From assembly GCA_024364735.1 (NCBI GenBank), contig JAGFNQ010000852.1, forward strand, positions 385,077 to 449,076: DNA of 64,000 bases, in the 5' to 3' direction. Shown here piece by piece: positions 48,228-59,786 of this stretch. The DNA comes from Boesenbergia rotunda (Eukaryota > Streptophyta > Magnoliopsida > Zingiberales > Zingiberaceae). Every line of letters begins with the position of its first letter. Position 1 is the first letter of the stretch. Below the pieces are notes generated by a model, which searched no databases, was not told where the DNA came from, and worked only from the letters and a program-made list of their open reading frames with translations. A program made the position numbers and the translations under genes.

Positions 48228-49521
48228 AAGTCCTAGCAAAGGACTGCTAGGCACCTAGCGAAGGACTGCTAGGCACTGAAACCCTAAGTCCTGGCAACGA
48301 GCTGCTGGGCACCTAGCGAAGGGCTGCTAGGAGTCAAAGACCTGGCGAAGGACTGCTAGGTACCAGGCGAAGGACTGCTTGGAACCGAAGACCTGGTGAA
48401 GGACTGCTGGGCACCTAGCGAAGGACTGCTAGGAGACGAAGACCTAGCGAAGGACTGCTAGGCACCAGGCGAAGGATTGCTTGGTAATGAAGACCTGGCG
48501 AAGGACAGTTGGGCACCTGGCGAAGGACTGCTGGGCAAAAGTCCAACCGGAGGAGCCGGTTGGCGATAGGTAAATTCTCCTGAGAGGAGTAGGTGAGGAC
48601 GCGTTCCCCATCGAGGGAACAGTAGGCGTCGGTTCGACCTAGGGTTGCATTTTGGAGACCCAAAGTCAGAACCAAGACAGCTAAAGCTGTATAAACCTAA
48701 TATTTTATTGCTTTGTGTTGTTTTGGACTAACCTTGGATGCAGGACCGAAGGAATGTGTTTCTGCAGCTCAGAACGCCCCAAAGGAGAGGGGCAAGCAGC
48801 TGGGCAGGGCGCCCCCAAGGTCAAGGCAAAACAAGTTAAGCAAGAAAACGCTTCGGAAGCTCACTGGGGGGCGCCCCCGTGCTCCCGGGCACTCCGGATG
48901 CTTAGGGCGCCCTGGGTCGAAGCCAACGAAGCGATCGAAGCTTATCCAGCCGAGAAGCCCGCTGAAAGAGTCAACCCGGGCGCCCCCTGCTTCCCGGGCG
49001 CCCCCGTCAAGCCTCGAGCCCGATCCTTGAGGGATAAGGGTTGACCGAGAGGTTGCCAGATCATGAGACACGTGGAGGGCGCCCCGGGCGGCCCCATACT
49101 CACTATATAAGGGGCTCGACCCCCAAGGCTTCGAGACAACATTCCAACGCCACTACGCTCTTCGACTCAAGCGCTCTGCTCCAGAAACCTCCCAACTCAA
49201 GATTGAAGCGCCAACGACGACCCTCTACTCAGAAGTACAATCTACAATGGGCGTCAGTAACGAAAGAGCTTAAGTTTCAGTTTACTGTACTACAACTGTA
49301 ATCTTTCTGTAAACTTTTTGCGCACATATAGAATTGCCCCCAATAAACGGTCAACGACCGTGGGCCTTGGAGTAGGAGCCGACCGCGACTCCGAACCAAG
49401 TAAAACCGGTTGTGTTTTTCCGTTGTGTTTTAATTTTCCGCTGCCTATTCTCTTAAGTTTTATCCGAAAACGATTTACGATATCCACCCCTCCCCCTCTA
49501 TCGTATTCTCTCGATCCAACA
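48228..49521 (+). repeat. 3' LTR of C, second part
   Basis: Tandem CTAGCGAAGGACTGCTAGG repeats (48235-48540), GCGCCCC palindromes, G-box 49069-49074, TATATAA 49104-49110, end CGATCCAACA. Confidence 0.9.
49366..49400 (+). other. Predicted LTR hairpin (C 3' LTR)
   Basis: CTTGG/CCAAG, AGTA/GAA, GGAG/CTCC; matches the 5' copy. Confidence 0.55.
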
Positions 49522-50460
49522 AAAACCTCTCCTAAGGCTCGCCCCCCTATATTTAGACTTACCAAGGGCTTTTTAAGAACCTATCACAAGGCTACCCCTT
49601 TGCCAATAAATGAGCAATAATGCTCCCCCTTCACCTAAGTTCCCTCTTGAGCTAGGATTTCTTACAAAGGTACATACTTAAGGTTTTCCCAATTAAACCT
49701 TAATTCTCCCCCTTTACCATACATCAAAAAGAACGCAAATAATATCCTAATTATTATTTTTTTACCCTCTAATGATCATAAACAGTGTGTGTTAATCCCT
49801 CATAAGATTATACACATATTTTTCATTATTAGGACACCTTTCGACTTTGCTGAAAATAATTTTAGCATGTATCAATCGACTGAGATAGTTATCAGTTGAC
49901 TAATATCTATCAAAAAATCATACAGTAGCTTTCTCACTCTAGAAAGCACTATTACCAGTCGATTGGTCCCCTGTACCAGTCGACTGATATTTAGAAATAA
50001 GCCTTTCAACATTTCTGAACTCAATTTCAGAAATACATAACTAATTTCATAAATCTACAAAAATTCATAAATTTTATGGAGAGATTTATGGTACCCGTGT
50101 TTACTTGGGAAAAATATATTTAAATATGTACATATCTTGAATCCCAAGATTGACACAAAACTCAAAACTATCTAAATGATCCAATTGAACCTTGACCTAA
50201 AGTCCTAGTTTTGACTTCCTCTTGATGTATTTGCCCATACCAAACCATAATACATCCCTATCATTAGTTGATATGACATCTATACATCAAAAATCAAATT
50301 TTCATGCAATATAGTCTCAATTTCATATTTCTTACATGAAACTCAAATCACATGTGTCAAAACTCTAAGGTTGAAACTCAAATCCGTCTCCAAACCCTTT
50401 GGCACATTTCATGGTCCATCTAGACTCCCAAGTAGTAACCACCTGAGATCCATTGACCAT
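49522..50460 (-). other. Internal non-coding region of F'
   Basis: Reverse-complement match to 13030-13930 of element F, including the complement of an internal purine tract (TCTCCCCCTTTACC, about 49712). No gene. Confidence 0.65.
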
Positions 50461-53213
50461 CACTAAAAAAAATTCTGCCTTTAGCGACGGACATTAACAA
50501 AGTCTATCGCTAATAGCGACGGATTATAAACATTCGTCGCTATGTTATGGTTTCCCTGCCAAAGTCCTAAAGATAGCGATGGACAAGTCAAATTCGTCAT
50601 TATTTTTAGGGTTTATTTTGGCCTGGGGCATTTTTCCCTGGCCGCATGCATGCTGTATTTCGCCTCTGGCATTTGCCTCATCCGGTGTCTCTTCCTCCGG
50701 CAATCTCCTCCTCCGATCACATGTACGCAAGTATGGCAAGGGAAACCCTAACATAGTGTCTCCTCCTCTGTTCCTACGGTCGTACGCGGTTGGAGCTGCT
50801 GCCTTCGGCCGTGTGCACCCAACTACCACCTCCGACCACCTGTGGGCGCAAACGGCTAGTTGGGCGCGTCGGGCCTTAGTTGGGTGCGCGCGACCACCTC
50901 CGGGTATAGTGGATGTGAACAATGCAATTAAGGATACTAATTTGGATAATTAGAATCCTTAATTATCTAAATTTAGGATATTAATTTAGGTTTGATTAAT
51001 CACAAATAAATTTGGATAATTTAAATTAATCGAAAACTAGCCAGTACTTAAGGATAGTTGATGAACAATGTAATTAAAGATGATGCTAATCAAATTTATA
51101 ATTTTGTTTAGCTAGTTTGCTGGATTCGTTCCATTGTCTAGTATGCCACTAACTTGGTAAGTTTTTATTTAAGTTATAATAATCTTTTATTTTATTTTTT
51201 GGTTATTTTTAAATACTGTATTTTCTGTATACAGACTGTTAAGTTGCAAAGACCTCCCACTTGTTGGGAGGTATTCAACAAAACCCATAAGAAAAAAGAT
51301 GGGTCATTTGTCGATCGACGCTCCTTAGCAATAATGTAAGTATATTAACTTTAATATATTTATTTTGACATTTTATAGATATTAATTTAATTTTTTCACA
51401 GAAAGAAATGACCACTAGAGTTGCACAGACGTCTCAGCCTGCTACAGAGGGGGAGGGTTCACGGCCTCTTTCCACTGACCAGGTGAATGATATTTACTAT
51501 GATGTCGTCGGTAAAAGGAGGAATACCACCCAATACGGCCTGGGCTCTCGAGCAAAAGTTACATATGATCAGATGAGAGCTCTAAGGGTTAGGGGACGTC
51601 CAAGTTCCTCCTCTTCTAGTGAGGTACGTTAATTGTAGGAGTAGAATGATGCTCTGTGGATTCGACTCGCGACAATGGAGATGGCGTGGGCTGAGAGGGA
51701 CTCAAAGAGGGATGCAGAGCTGAGGGAACTACGGGTCTATCAGGCACACACTGGGGCGTTAGTGTGTCACATACAAGCTTTTGCAGCAATACTATCGCCA
51801 ATGTCATAGATGACCGCCCCTCATTGTTTGGAGTTTTAGGAGACGCAGGATCCTGAGGATACCCCTGATGAGTAGAGATATTTTTGTGATATATTATATT
51901 TTTCTCCATTTAGTAAATCAAATTATTATACTATCTAATTTGTTATTATATGCATTACAAAATATATCATATTTTTTTATTTTCGTTTATAGATTCTACA
52001 TTTTGAGAGTCGAATTCAGACATTTGTGGGCTTAAAAGGTATGTATATTTTAGATTTATAGAAATTTTTAGTTTTTAGTTAAACTTTGGCTGCTTTAATA
52101 TTTTATAGAAAAGCTATAGTATCCGTCTTTGGTAAAGTCAGGACGTATATTCACACCTTATATTCACATTTAATGGAAATCAAAGCAATAGCCACATAAT
52201 GAATGTGAGTCAAGCAATTGTGCTACTTAACTATTAGTTAGATCATATGCTCTTGATAACTTACCTTAGTATCACATGCATGAATGTATTTTTTGTAATC
52301 TGCATAAATGTAAAATATTAAAGCAAAGTTTTGCAACTTCTTCAAAAAAACATATTAGACAAAAATACTATATAATTACGATAACTAGTTGTATTTCTAG
52401 TTACCTTCTAGTTATATTTCACTTTTATTAATTTTATTTATCTTCTTTTATGTTGTTTTGTTAATCCAGTTTTGATGTAGCTGCCTTCTAGTTGTCTTCT
52501 AGTTTTGATGTAGTTGTATTTCCAATTTTTGTTAAGCAAAAAAACTCTCATTTTATTGAAATTTGATATAGTTAAGGTTTTATTGCTTTGTATGTGTTGG
52601 ATTGTATGCTATATTACTTTGAGTATATATTTGGATATGTTTTTTTTGTTTTGTTTATGATTGATTATATATTGTATTAAATGCAAACATGGGAAGTGAG
52701 AAAACTGGGGAAGCTGAGCTAGAAAATGTATCGTCATTAGTGATCGATATTTATCATATTTGTCACTATTAGTGACGGATTATTGACTATTCCGATTATC
52801 CGTTGCTAATAGAGATGGATTATTGACTTTCCGTCGCTATCTATGCAAACAGAGGTCCACAGCCTGTGTCTTAGCAATGGATAGGCCAATTATATGTTGT
52901 TATTAGCGACGGATAATCTAATTATATATCCGTCGCTAGTTTTGATAATGTAGTGACGAAATATTTTGATTCTGTCGCTATAATGGCGTAAATGACATTT
53001 GGTTTTCGTTAATTAGCGATGGAATAGTTTTGTATCCGTCGCAAATAGCGACGGATCATTTATTTATAATCTGTCAGTATTAGCGACGGATACAAATTGT
53101 TTCATCGCCATCCTCGGCTAGCAGTCGATGGCGTTGTTTTCGTCACTAATCCATCGCTATTTGCGTTTAGCGACGGAATTAGTCCGTTGCTAAAACGCAT
53201 TTTTTTGGTTGTG
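50461..53213 (+). mobile_element. CACTA (En/Spm-type) DNA element E
   Basis: Starts CACTAAAAAAAATTCTGCC; the reverse complement of the end is CACAACCAAAAAAATGCG. The 3-bp TSD cat is at 50458-50460 and 53214-53216. Subterminal regions are filled with TAGCGACGGA words in both orientations (50480-50600 and 52730-53190), as expected of plant CACTA elements. Only a transposase fragment remains, so it is non-autonomous. Confidence 0.87.
51235..51632 (+). pseudogene. Fragment of a plant En/Spm-type transposase (Transposase_24-like)
   Basis: Two coding pieces: 51235-51339 (PPTCWEVFNKTHKKKDGSF, VDRRSLAIM) and 51408-51632 (LSTDQVNDIYYDVVGKRR, YGLGSRAKVTYDQMRALR). Between them are a GTAAGT donor-like and a CACAG acceptor-like site, but the phases do not join cleanly. 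This is the C-terminal region usually found in Ptta/En/Spm transposase proteins of plants; the catalytic part is absent. Confidence 0.65.
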
Positions 53214-53216
53214 CAT

Positions 53217-54820
53217 GGGTCCCATCTTGGCTCTTTCCGCTTGAGCTCTTAGCCTTAGCCACCTCCCTGGGTGACTCATCCACAATCACTAGGCCACATC
53301 AGTGTACCTCCAGTGATTTTTGACCTACAAACTTATCTTTCTTAACCTGTGATACCTTGTCCTTGGATAGGGTCTTTTTCTTTCCCTTAAATGGTACTCC
53401 TTTGTTATTTTTGGACTTTTCCTTGCTATAGTCATATGGCACTCTTGCATATGACTTTTTTTTAGCATTGGAGGACTTAAATGGGTTTCCCAAACCCGAT
53501 CTATTGTTGGATTTTTAGCTACCCAACATCATACCCAACTCTTTAGATCCAATAATGAATCTATCTAAGGTTTTCTCTAATTTATCAAACTTTACCCTCA
53601 AGACTTGATTTTGCCTCTCTGGGGTTCTAACCCTAGAATCAACAGGTCCACCTTGGATATGCTTAGACCTATCCATCTTTCTAGGTATGTGTCTCCTCTT
53701 TTTTAGATTAATATCTTGATCCTTAGATCTAATAGTTTTACGTTTATCATGATGCATGGATTGCCTAGGATTTTGATATGCATTATTAACCCTACTCCTA
53801 TCATGATATTTAAAATCAAAATTTTGTATGGGTAAATAATTTACATATTACTAGCATGTATAGAGGAATTTAAATTTGATTTACACTTAAAGTTAGGGTA
53901 TACCTTCCTTACCCTTGTAGCTCCCCTTTAATATGAGTTTTTCTTCATCTTCTTCTCTCATTTCTTTAAGTGCTTCAATTTCTTGAATTCTCTACTCCTT
54001 GGGTACGTACTTCGTATGATAGTAGCCCCACTCACCACATGTGAAGCATCTAATGTGTTTCTTCTCCTTTTTCTCCCTACAACTCAAATTAAATTTAAAT
54101 GAATTAACTTGAGTTTAGGGGTTACGTCCTTCTTACCCAATGGACACTTGTCCTTAATGTCCCTTCTCATTGTATCCAAAGCAAATGATGTAGTCTTATG
54201 ATTTTGCTTTGGTGGAGGAACTCTCTAGGTTGACTTCTTCTTCAACCTTTGATGAAGTGGATGATTCCTCATCTTCTTGTGCCACTTCACTTGAGGAGGT
54301 GGATGATGCTTCTTCTTCTTTCTTCTCCTCCTCGAATGTTGAACATGAATCAACTTCTGGTTGCTCCACCTCTACTCCTTGGACAATTTAACTTATCTCT
54401 TTGGGTTCTTCTTCCTGTGCTTGTGTAGGGCTTTCATGAAGAGCTATTGCCTTACTTCATTGCTCATGAACATTTTTGTATTTACCTACACCGCTCATTA
54501 CATCATTAGGTAAAATATTAATTAAAATTGAGATTACCTTCTTATTTACCTTTGAATGTGATTGTTGCTCCTTAGTCCAATAGCGGGTTCAGAGTTTCTT
54601 CCCATGTTTATCTCATGGGACTTTAAATGGTTCTTGTATGACTATCATCATTTCCCAATCCTTATCGAATCAAGTCTTCACACGCAACATCCAATAATCG
54701 AAGTTGTCATGATCGTATGGAGGTGGAATGGTGATGTTGTCCCCCAATTTTTTTTTCAAATGTCATTTTCCTCTAGCACTTTTCTCTCCTGGCGATTAGC
54801 CCGTGGACGAGCGAACCTTT
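53217..54820 (-). pseudogene. gag of element F', decayed
   Basis: Minus-strand fragments in several frames match F: the Lys-rich KGKKKTLSKDKVSQVKK block (53299-53493), the RHIPRKMDRSKHIQGG block with FDKLEKTLDRFIIG (53515-53757), and decayed zinc knuckles near 54040 and 54175. Stops and frameshifts throughout. Confidence 0.65.
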
Positions 54821-54832
54821 GCTCTGATACCA
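54821..54832 (-). other. Primer binding site of F'
   Basis: GCTCTGATACCA on the plus strand, two bases from the 5' LTR. Shows the priming tRNA for the family, which is lost in F. Confidence 0.88.
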
Positions 54833-54834
54833 AT

Positions 54835-55772
54835 TATACCTAATCGAATGACTAGGCTAGAGAGGGGGTGAATAGCTCGTCATCCTCTATTCGCGGTTCT
54901 TCTTCTTCCTACACGTGTTAGTGCGCAAGCGGAATAATAATTAAACTAAAACTAACACAAATAAGAAGACAACCCAATTTTTGTGGTTTAGAGATGATGC
55001 TCCACGGTTGTCCGTAAGGTGCGCGATCTCGATCCGTCGGTGGATGATTCCCCGAAAAGCCTCCGACTAGCTCGCGTAGCTCCTTGTGGGTGGAGAAACC
55101 TCATCACAACACGCACACACACACCTGAGTTTGGTAGACTACTAATAGACTTTAACCAAGCTTATTTCGTCAGCCTTGCTCAAACAAACCAAGTTCTCTT
55201 AACCGTTACCAGTCGACTGGTGTCAACACCAGTCGATTGCCAGTTGTTGAACTCGAATGTTATAACCCAACGTTCGAATTCAGACGACACCAGTCGACTG
55301 CAAAGAAGATCAATCGACTGATCTTTCTGTGACCTCAACCAGTCGACTGATCTCATACCAGTCGACTGATAAAACCCTAAACCTAGGGTTTTCCTTCCGA
55401 GGTATATTTCACTCATACTCGAACCCTCACGACTCACTTGACTCTTCATCGCAACCTTGACCTGTTACCTTCAAGTCTTCTTTGCATTGTCTCTCGTCCC
55501 TTGGATGCTTACAAACCCGCAGCTCATCTCCACATGTCATCCTTCACATATGTCTCGAAGCGCGCTTCCCTTGGCTCGTCGTTGTTGTCTTATCCACGAT
55601 CCCTTGGATGCACCATCCTTCACTAGACCCGAAGCCATTAAGCTGAGTCTATATGTATCTTGTAGAACTTGCAGACTCAAATACATATATCAAATACAAG
55701 AGTAAACATAATTTAAACTCTTTGCCCAAACATCAAAATATATGGTCTCACGGACCATAGATTGCCTCAACA
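54835..55772 (-). repeat. 5' LTR of F'
   Basis: 938 bp; plus-strand right end GATTGCCTCAACA followed by TSD agctc. CCAGTCGACTGG palindromes at 55205-55370. The hairpin is partly deleted near 54985-55015. Confidence 0.85.
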
Positions 55773-56461
55773 AGCTCAACTCTGGACGGCCAGAAATCAC
55801 CCAAGCAATCGAAGATTGAAGAAGGTCAACTTCGGAGTTGACCTTGAAAATTTCAAGGTCCAAGAAGCCTCAAATCTCTTTGAAAGCGCCTCGGATGTTC
55901 AGAATTTCTTGTGTAGAAAAAGAAAATTAAGATGTCTCGGTTCCCAACTAAGGTACCTCAGTTTGTAACTAAGGCGCCTTAGGTCAGAATTGAGGCACCT
56001 CAATTGCAAAATTACCGTTAGTGAATGTTACTTGCGTAGATAAAACTCTATCCATTTGAGACACCTCAGATCACAACTGAGACGCCTCCAAGCCTCGTCC
56101 ACACAACGACAACTTCACTTTTTGGACTATGAATAGCCCCTCAAAGCTAGGATTAAAGGACAACAATAATAATACTCTTTCCTAGTCTCTACAAGTTGTA
56201 TAACATCTGTAAGAGGCTTCTTGATCACCTACACCAAAGGAGACATTTTTATTGGAGCTTTTTCAACACCTTAGATTAACAACCATCCTGATTGCAACCA
56301 AGTAATTCTCTAGTGTCTCTTACTATCTTTTTATGTTATTAATTTATTTGTCCAACTAATTAATTATCTTTGCTAAGTTAGAAGCAGAAGATCGAATTTA
56401 TATTTGTAGAGTTATTTACCCCCCCCCCCCTCTAGCTGGCCTACACAGGACCTATAATAAC

Positions 56462-57544
56462 TACTCTCAATATAGCGTATTAAATTGATATTGATTGAGA
56501 GCATTGATATAATCAAGAGAACTAGATAAATATATAAAACTTTGTTTCATATATTCTAAGCTTTCTAGGTCTATTAGTCTATTTTGACCGAAATCGGTTA
56601 ATGGACCAAGAGAGCTTGGAATGACATAAAATCCAGTCCTATATGTTCACTTAGTACACATGATTATATTCATATTCTCAAACCTAAATTTGACACATAG
56701 TATTAGATGACATCGATTTTTTGAACACGAATTAAAACTTTTAATCATTTAAAAAAAACATTTTAATCGATTGCTACAGTGTAGCACTCTATTAAAGTTG
56801 TTGTTGTAATTATGAACAGTAACTTCAATAGATTGTTATACTGTAATAATCAATTAAATCTTGTTTTTTAATAATTAAAAATTTGATTCTTATTTAAAAA
56901 ATTACTACTCCTAATATATTATATCAAATTGATGTTTGAGGTTATGAAAATAATCAAGAGCTAAATGAATACATATGACTTAGTTTAATATTATTCGAAC
57001 TCTCTAGATCCATTAACCGATCTTGATCGAAACCGGTTGATGAACCCAAATTCAACTAATGGACCTAGAGTGCCCGGAATGATATGAAACCAAGTCATAT
57101 GTATTCGTCTAGTTCTTTTGATTATATCTACATCCTCAAATATTAACATGGTATAATATATTGAGAGTAGTGATTTTTTGAACATAAATCAGTCTTTTAA
57201 AAAAATCTATGTATTTAAAAATAATTAACCAGAATCTATTGTTATAATATAACAATCGATTCGGATATATACAAAGGGATAAAATGAGTATTGAGTACAT
57301 GATTTAGTAATTTTAAAAGTAAGATATGTTATTTGAATATTTAAGAAAGTTCCTACGCGGTTGGATAAAAAGTTGGAAAAAAATAATTGATTGCTACCGT
57401 ATAGCAATCGATTACTTTTTTTAATAATTAAAACTTTTGATTCGTGTTAAAAAAAAATCATTGTTCTTAAGTAAGTGAGTCAAATTGATGTTGAGGACAT
57501 GGATATAATTAAAAGAACTAAAAGAACATATAGAACGTGATTTA
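56462..57544. repeat. Palindromic units 7 (rest), 8 and start of 9 with spacers
   Basis: 56462-56730 completes unit 7; unit 8 is about 56890-57190; unit 9 begins near 57440 and is cut by L. The spacers (56740-56880, 57220-57430) carry AATCGATTGCTA-GTAGCAATCGATT inverted words. No gene. Confidence 0.75.
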
Positions 57545-58099
57545 TGTTGTGCAGTTTATACCAACAATCAAACTTAGGTTTTGATGTATGATAAATAGTT
57601 AAAGTTAGATGTTATATTTGTCTAACCTTTTTACCAAATGTGCAAGATTAAAATGCTTAGGACATGATACTAGGATGAAGCCCAAGTAGGTTAATACTTG
57701 GCAAGAAGTCCAGTTAGATTTGTGAGACCTGACAATTGGATGAAGCCCAAGTAGGTTGATACCTAGCATGAAATCTAGTTGGGTCCGCAGGGTCTGACAG
57801 CTGACTGAAGTCCAAATGAGGCGTCTAATAGGAATACTTGTTGGTTTAAAGAAGTCAAGTAAAGACTGTAATTGGTAATTGAAGATAAGTCACTGAAGGA
57901 GAGAGATCTAGTGAGGGTGAGTTCAAGTGGGACTGTAAACACGATCTAGCTTAGAGCCATTTCAAATGTTTAAGTAAATCCTGGTCTTAAAAAGATAGGA
58001 TCTAATTATAAGTACCCCAGATTGGTTGTGATGTAGTCAACTAAGTCAAGTTAGGTCTTATGTGGTTTGATCCTTGTATCTAAGTGTGCAAGAACTTAG

Positions 58100-59786
58100 T
58101 GTTGGTGCTTGGATGGCTATAGAGGGGGTGAATGTAGCCAGACACAAATAACTTGCTCTTTGAGGTTTTCTAAGTGATCAGATTAGTAGCAACGGAAGCA
58201 AGCAACACAAACAGAAATATGCAGAAATGAAAAGCAAACCAAATCGCTAACACGGCGATATACAAGGTTCGGGGATAACTTGCCCCTACTCCTTGGCGTG
58301 CCCGTGAGGTAGGCGATCCCTTGATCGTCGGCAGATCAAGCCCCGGTGAACCCGGATAAACTGGAGCCTCCTTCTCGGTGGAGAAACCTCTCCACAGTCG
58401 CCTCAGTATGATAGAAGTTGAATGCACGAGACAACAAGAAGGAAACCTCTCAGATACACAGCAGCGCTCAAGAATGAAGTTTACACAGAGAGCTCAAACC
58501 ACAGCCAAAACCCCCGGCAACAACCTTTGCCTGTTTTTCTGTTCGTTCTCTTTGCTCCTCTGCATCTCACCTCCTTCTTAAGCCCCTGATCAACGTTGCC
58601 AGGTTCCATCAGCACCACTGAGCATAGCCTGAACCCACTGACCTCCCTGAGCACTCAGTCCACTGAAGACCTCTTCAGTCGCGCCTTCGTCAGTTGCCAG
58701 TCGCGCCTTCGTCAGTTGCCAGTCGCGCCAGACGCCCGTTGAATCCTGAGAAGAGAAAAGAGCCAAACCTGCTCCATGGAAAGTCCCCAGTTGACTCTCC
58801 TCCATTGTTTGAATCACCTGCACACTTATCAGGAGCTTAGCAAAGCATATCAAACGTAATCAGTAATAGCAGAGAAAATCAGAGCGAAGTCAGAACGCGA
58901 TCAGAACTCTGACAGTGGATTTGAATTAAAGTTTACAGCTACTGATCGGTCACCAGACTGATCAGGGTTAGCTCTGACCGATCAGGCTCCAGCCTGATCG
59001 GTCCACAGTGAGAAATTGGAAATCGCGAACTCTTATGATCGATCACCCTAACCGATCACAGATCATGGATCGGTCACCGGATCGATCCATAGCAGTGCTG
59101 GGATTCCCAGCCTTCGCATGCTAAACCTCACTGATCGGTCACCAGACCGATCAGGTTGTGGCCTGATCAGTCTGGGGACCGATCAGGACACTCCCTGACC
59201 AATCAAGCTGCAGTCTGATCGGTCCAGGTGAGAAACCTTGCGACAATTTTATCAGTCATAAGGACTGATCAAGGTTCCCTGATCGTTCACCAGAACGATC
59301 TGTAGGCCACACAGAAGCTGGACCAAAAGCTTCTGTTTTCTCCCTGATCGGTCACCAGACCGATCAGCCCTCTCTGGATCGATCACCAGACCGATCCACG
59401 ATAGGAGTTCGTGCCAATCTCCCTGATCGGTCACCAGACCGATCCAGAGACTTCCAATTCAACCCTAAGTCAAGAGAACGAGCTCCCTAGCCCTCTCTGA
59501 CTCGTGCTTAGTCCCCCGGACCAAGACTCCGTGCCTAGCTTCACTCACCGAGACTTCACCTAGTCCCACTAGGTCTTTTCCACTTCACCTAGTCCCACTA
59601 GGTGTGCCTAGTCCCACTAGGTCTTTTCCACTTCACCTAGTCCCACTAGGTGTGCCTAGTCCCATTAGGTCTTTTCCCATGCCAGCGTGCGATCTCCCGA
59701 TCCATATGGACTTAATTCGAATTCATTCAACCAAACTTAAATCGTTGTCAACACCAAAACAACAATCGGGCCAGACTGCATCAACA
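58100..59786 (-). repeat. Solo LTR J' inside H2
   Basis: 1687 bp, TGTTGGTGCTTGG to CTGCATCAACA, perfect TSD cttag (58095-58099 and 59787-59791). The U3 part carries at least ten GATCGGTCACCAGACCGATC-type palindromes (58930-59450) and CACCTAGTCCCACTAGGT repeats (59565-59670). Confidence 0.92.
58263..58295 (-). other. Predicted LTR hairpin (J')
   Basis: Reverse complement of the hairpin at 528-560, identical in sequence: CAAGG/CCTTG and GGGG/CCCC with AGTA/GAA. Confidence 0.6.

Larger units (their letters stand above)
37440..49521 (+). mobile_element. LTR retrotransposon C: Sirevirus-like with gag and pol
   Basis: 5' LTR 37440-38754 (its first 150 or so bases missing), primer site 38757-38768, gag, pol with all domains, purine-tract region and a 3' LTR beginning at 45843, split by solo LTR D and ending at 49521. 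No TSD can be found because the left end is truncated, and about 110 bases of the host element F' are also missing at the junction. The most complete element in the window. Confidence 0.87.
36358..55772 (-). mobile_element. LTR retrotransposon F', gag-only, containing C and E
   Basis: TSD agctc at 36353-36357 and 55773-55777. LTRs are 36358-37319 (3') and 54835-55772 (5'). Without C and E the internal region is about 2.68 kb, collinear in reverse with element F and again without pol. The primer site is intact at 54821-54832. Confidence 0.87.
35928..56456 (+). mobile_element. Solo LTR H1, split by element F'
   Basis: TSD ataac at 35923-35927 and 56457-56461. LTR sequence is 35928-36357 plus 55778-56456 (about 1.1 kb), beginning TATAAGTACCCC and ending GGACCTATA; it matches H2 at 58007-60656. 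No internal region is present, so it is a solo LTR. It carries GAGGCACCTCA-type palindromes (55920-56090). Confidence 0.8.

Noticed and set aside
54300..54360. Short frame with Ser/Glu-rich protein (MVEELSRLTSSS)
   Set aside because: It is the antisense of the Lys/Glu-rich gag segment of F'.
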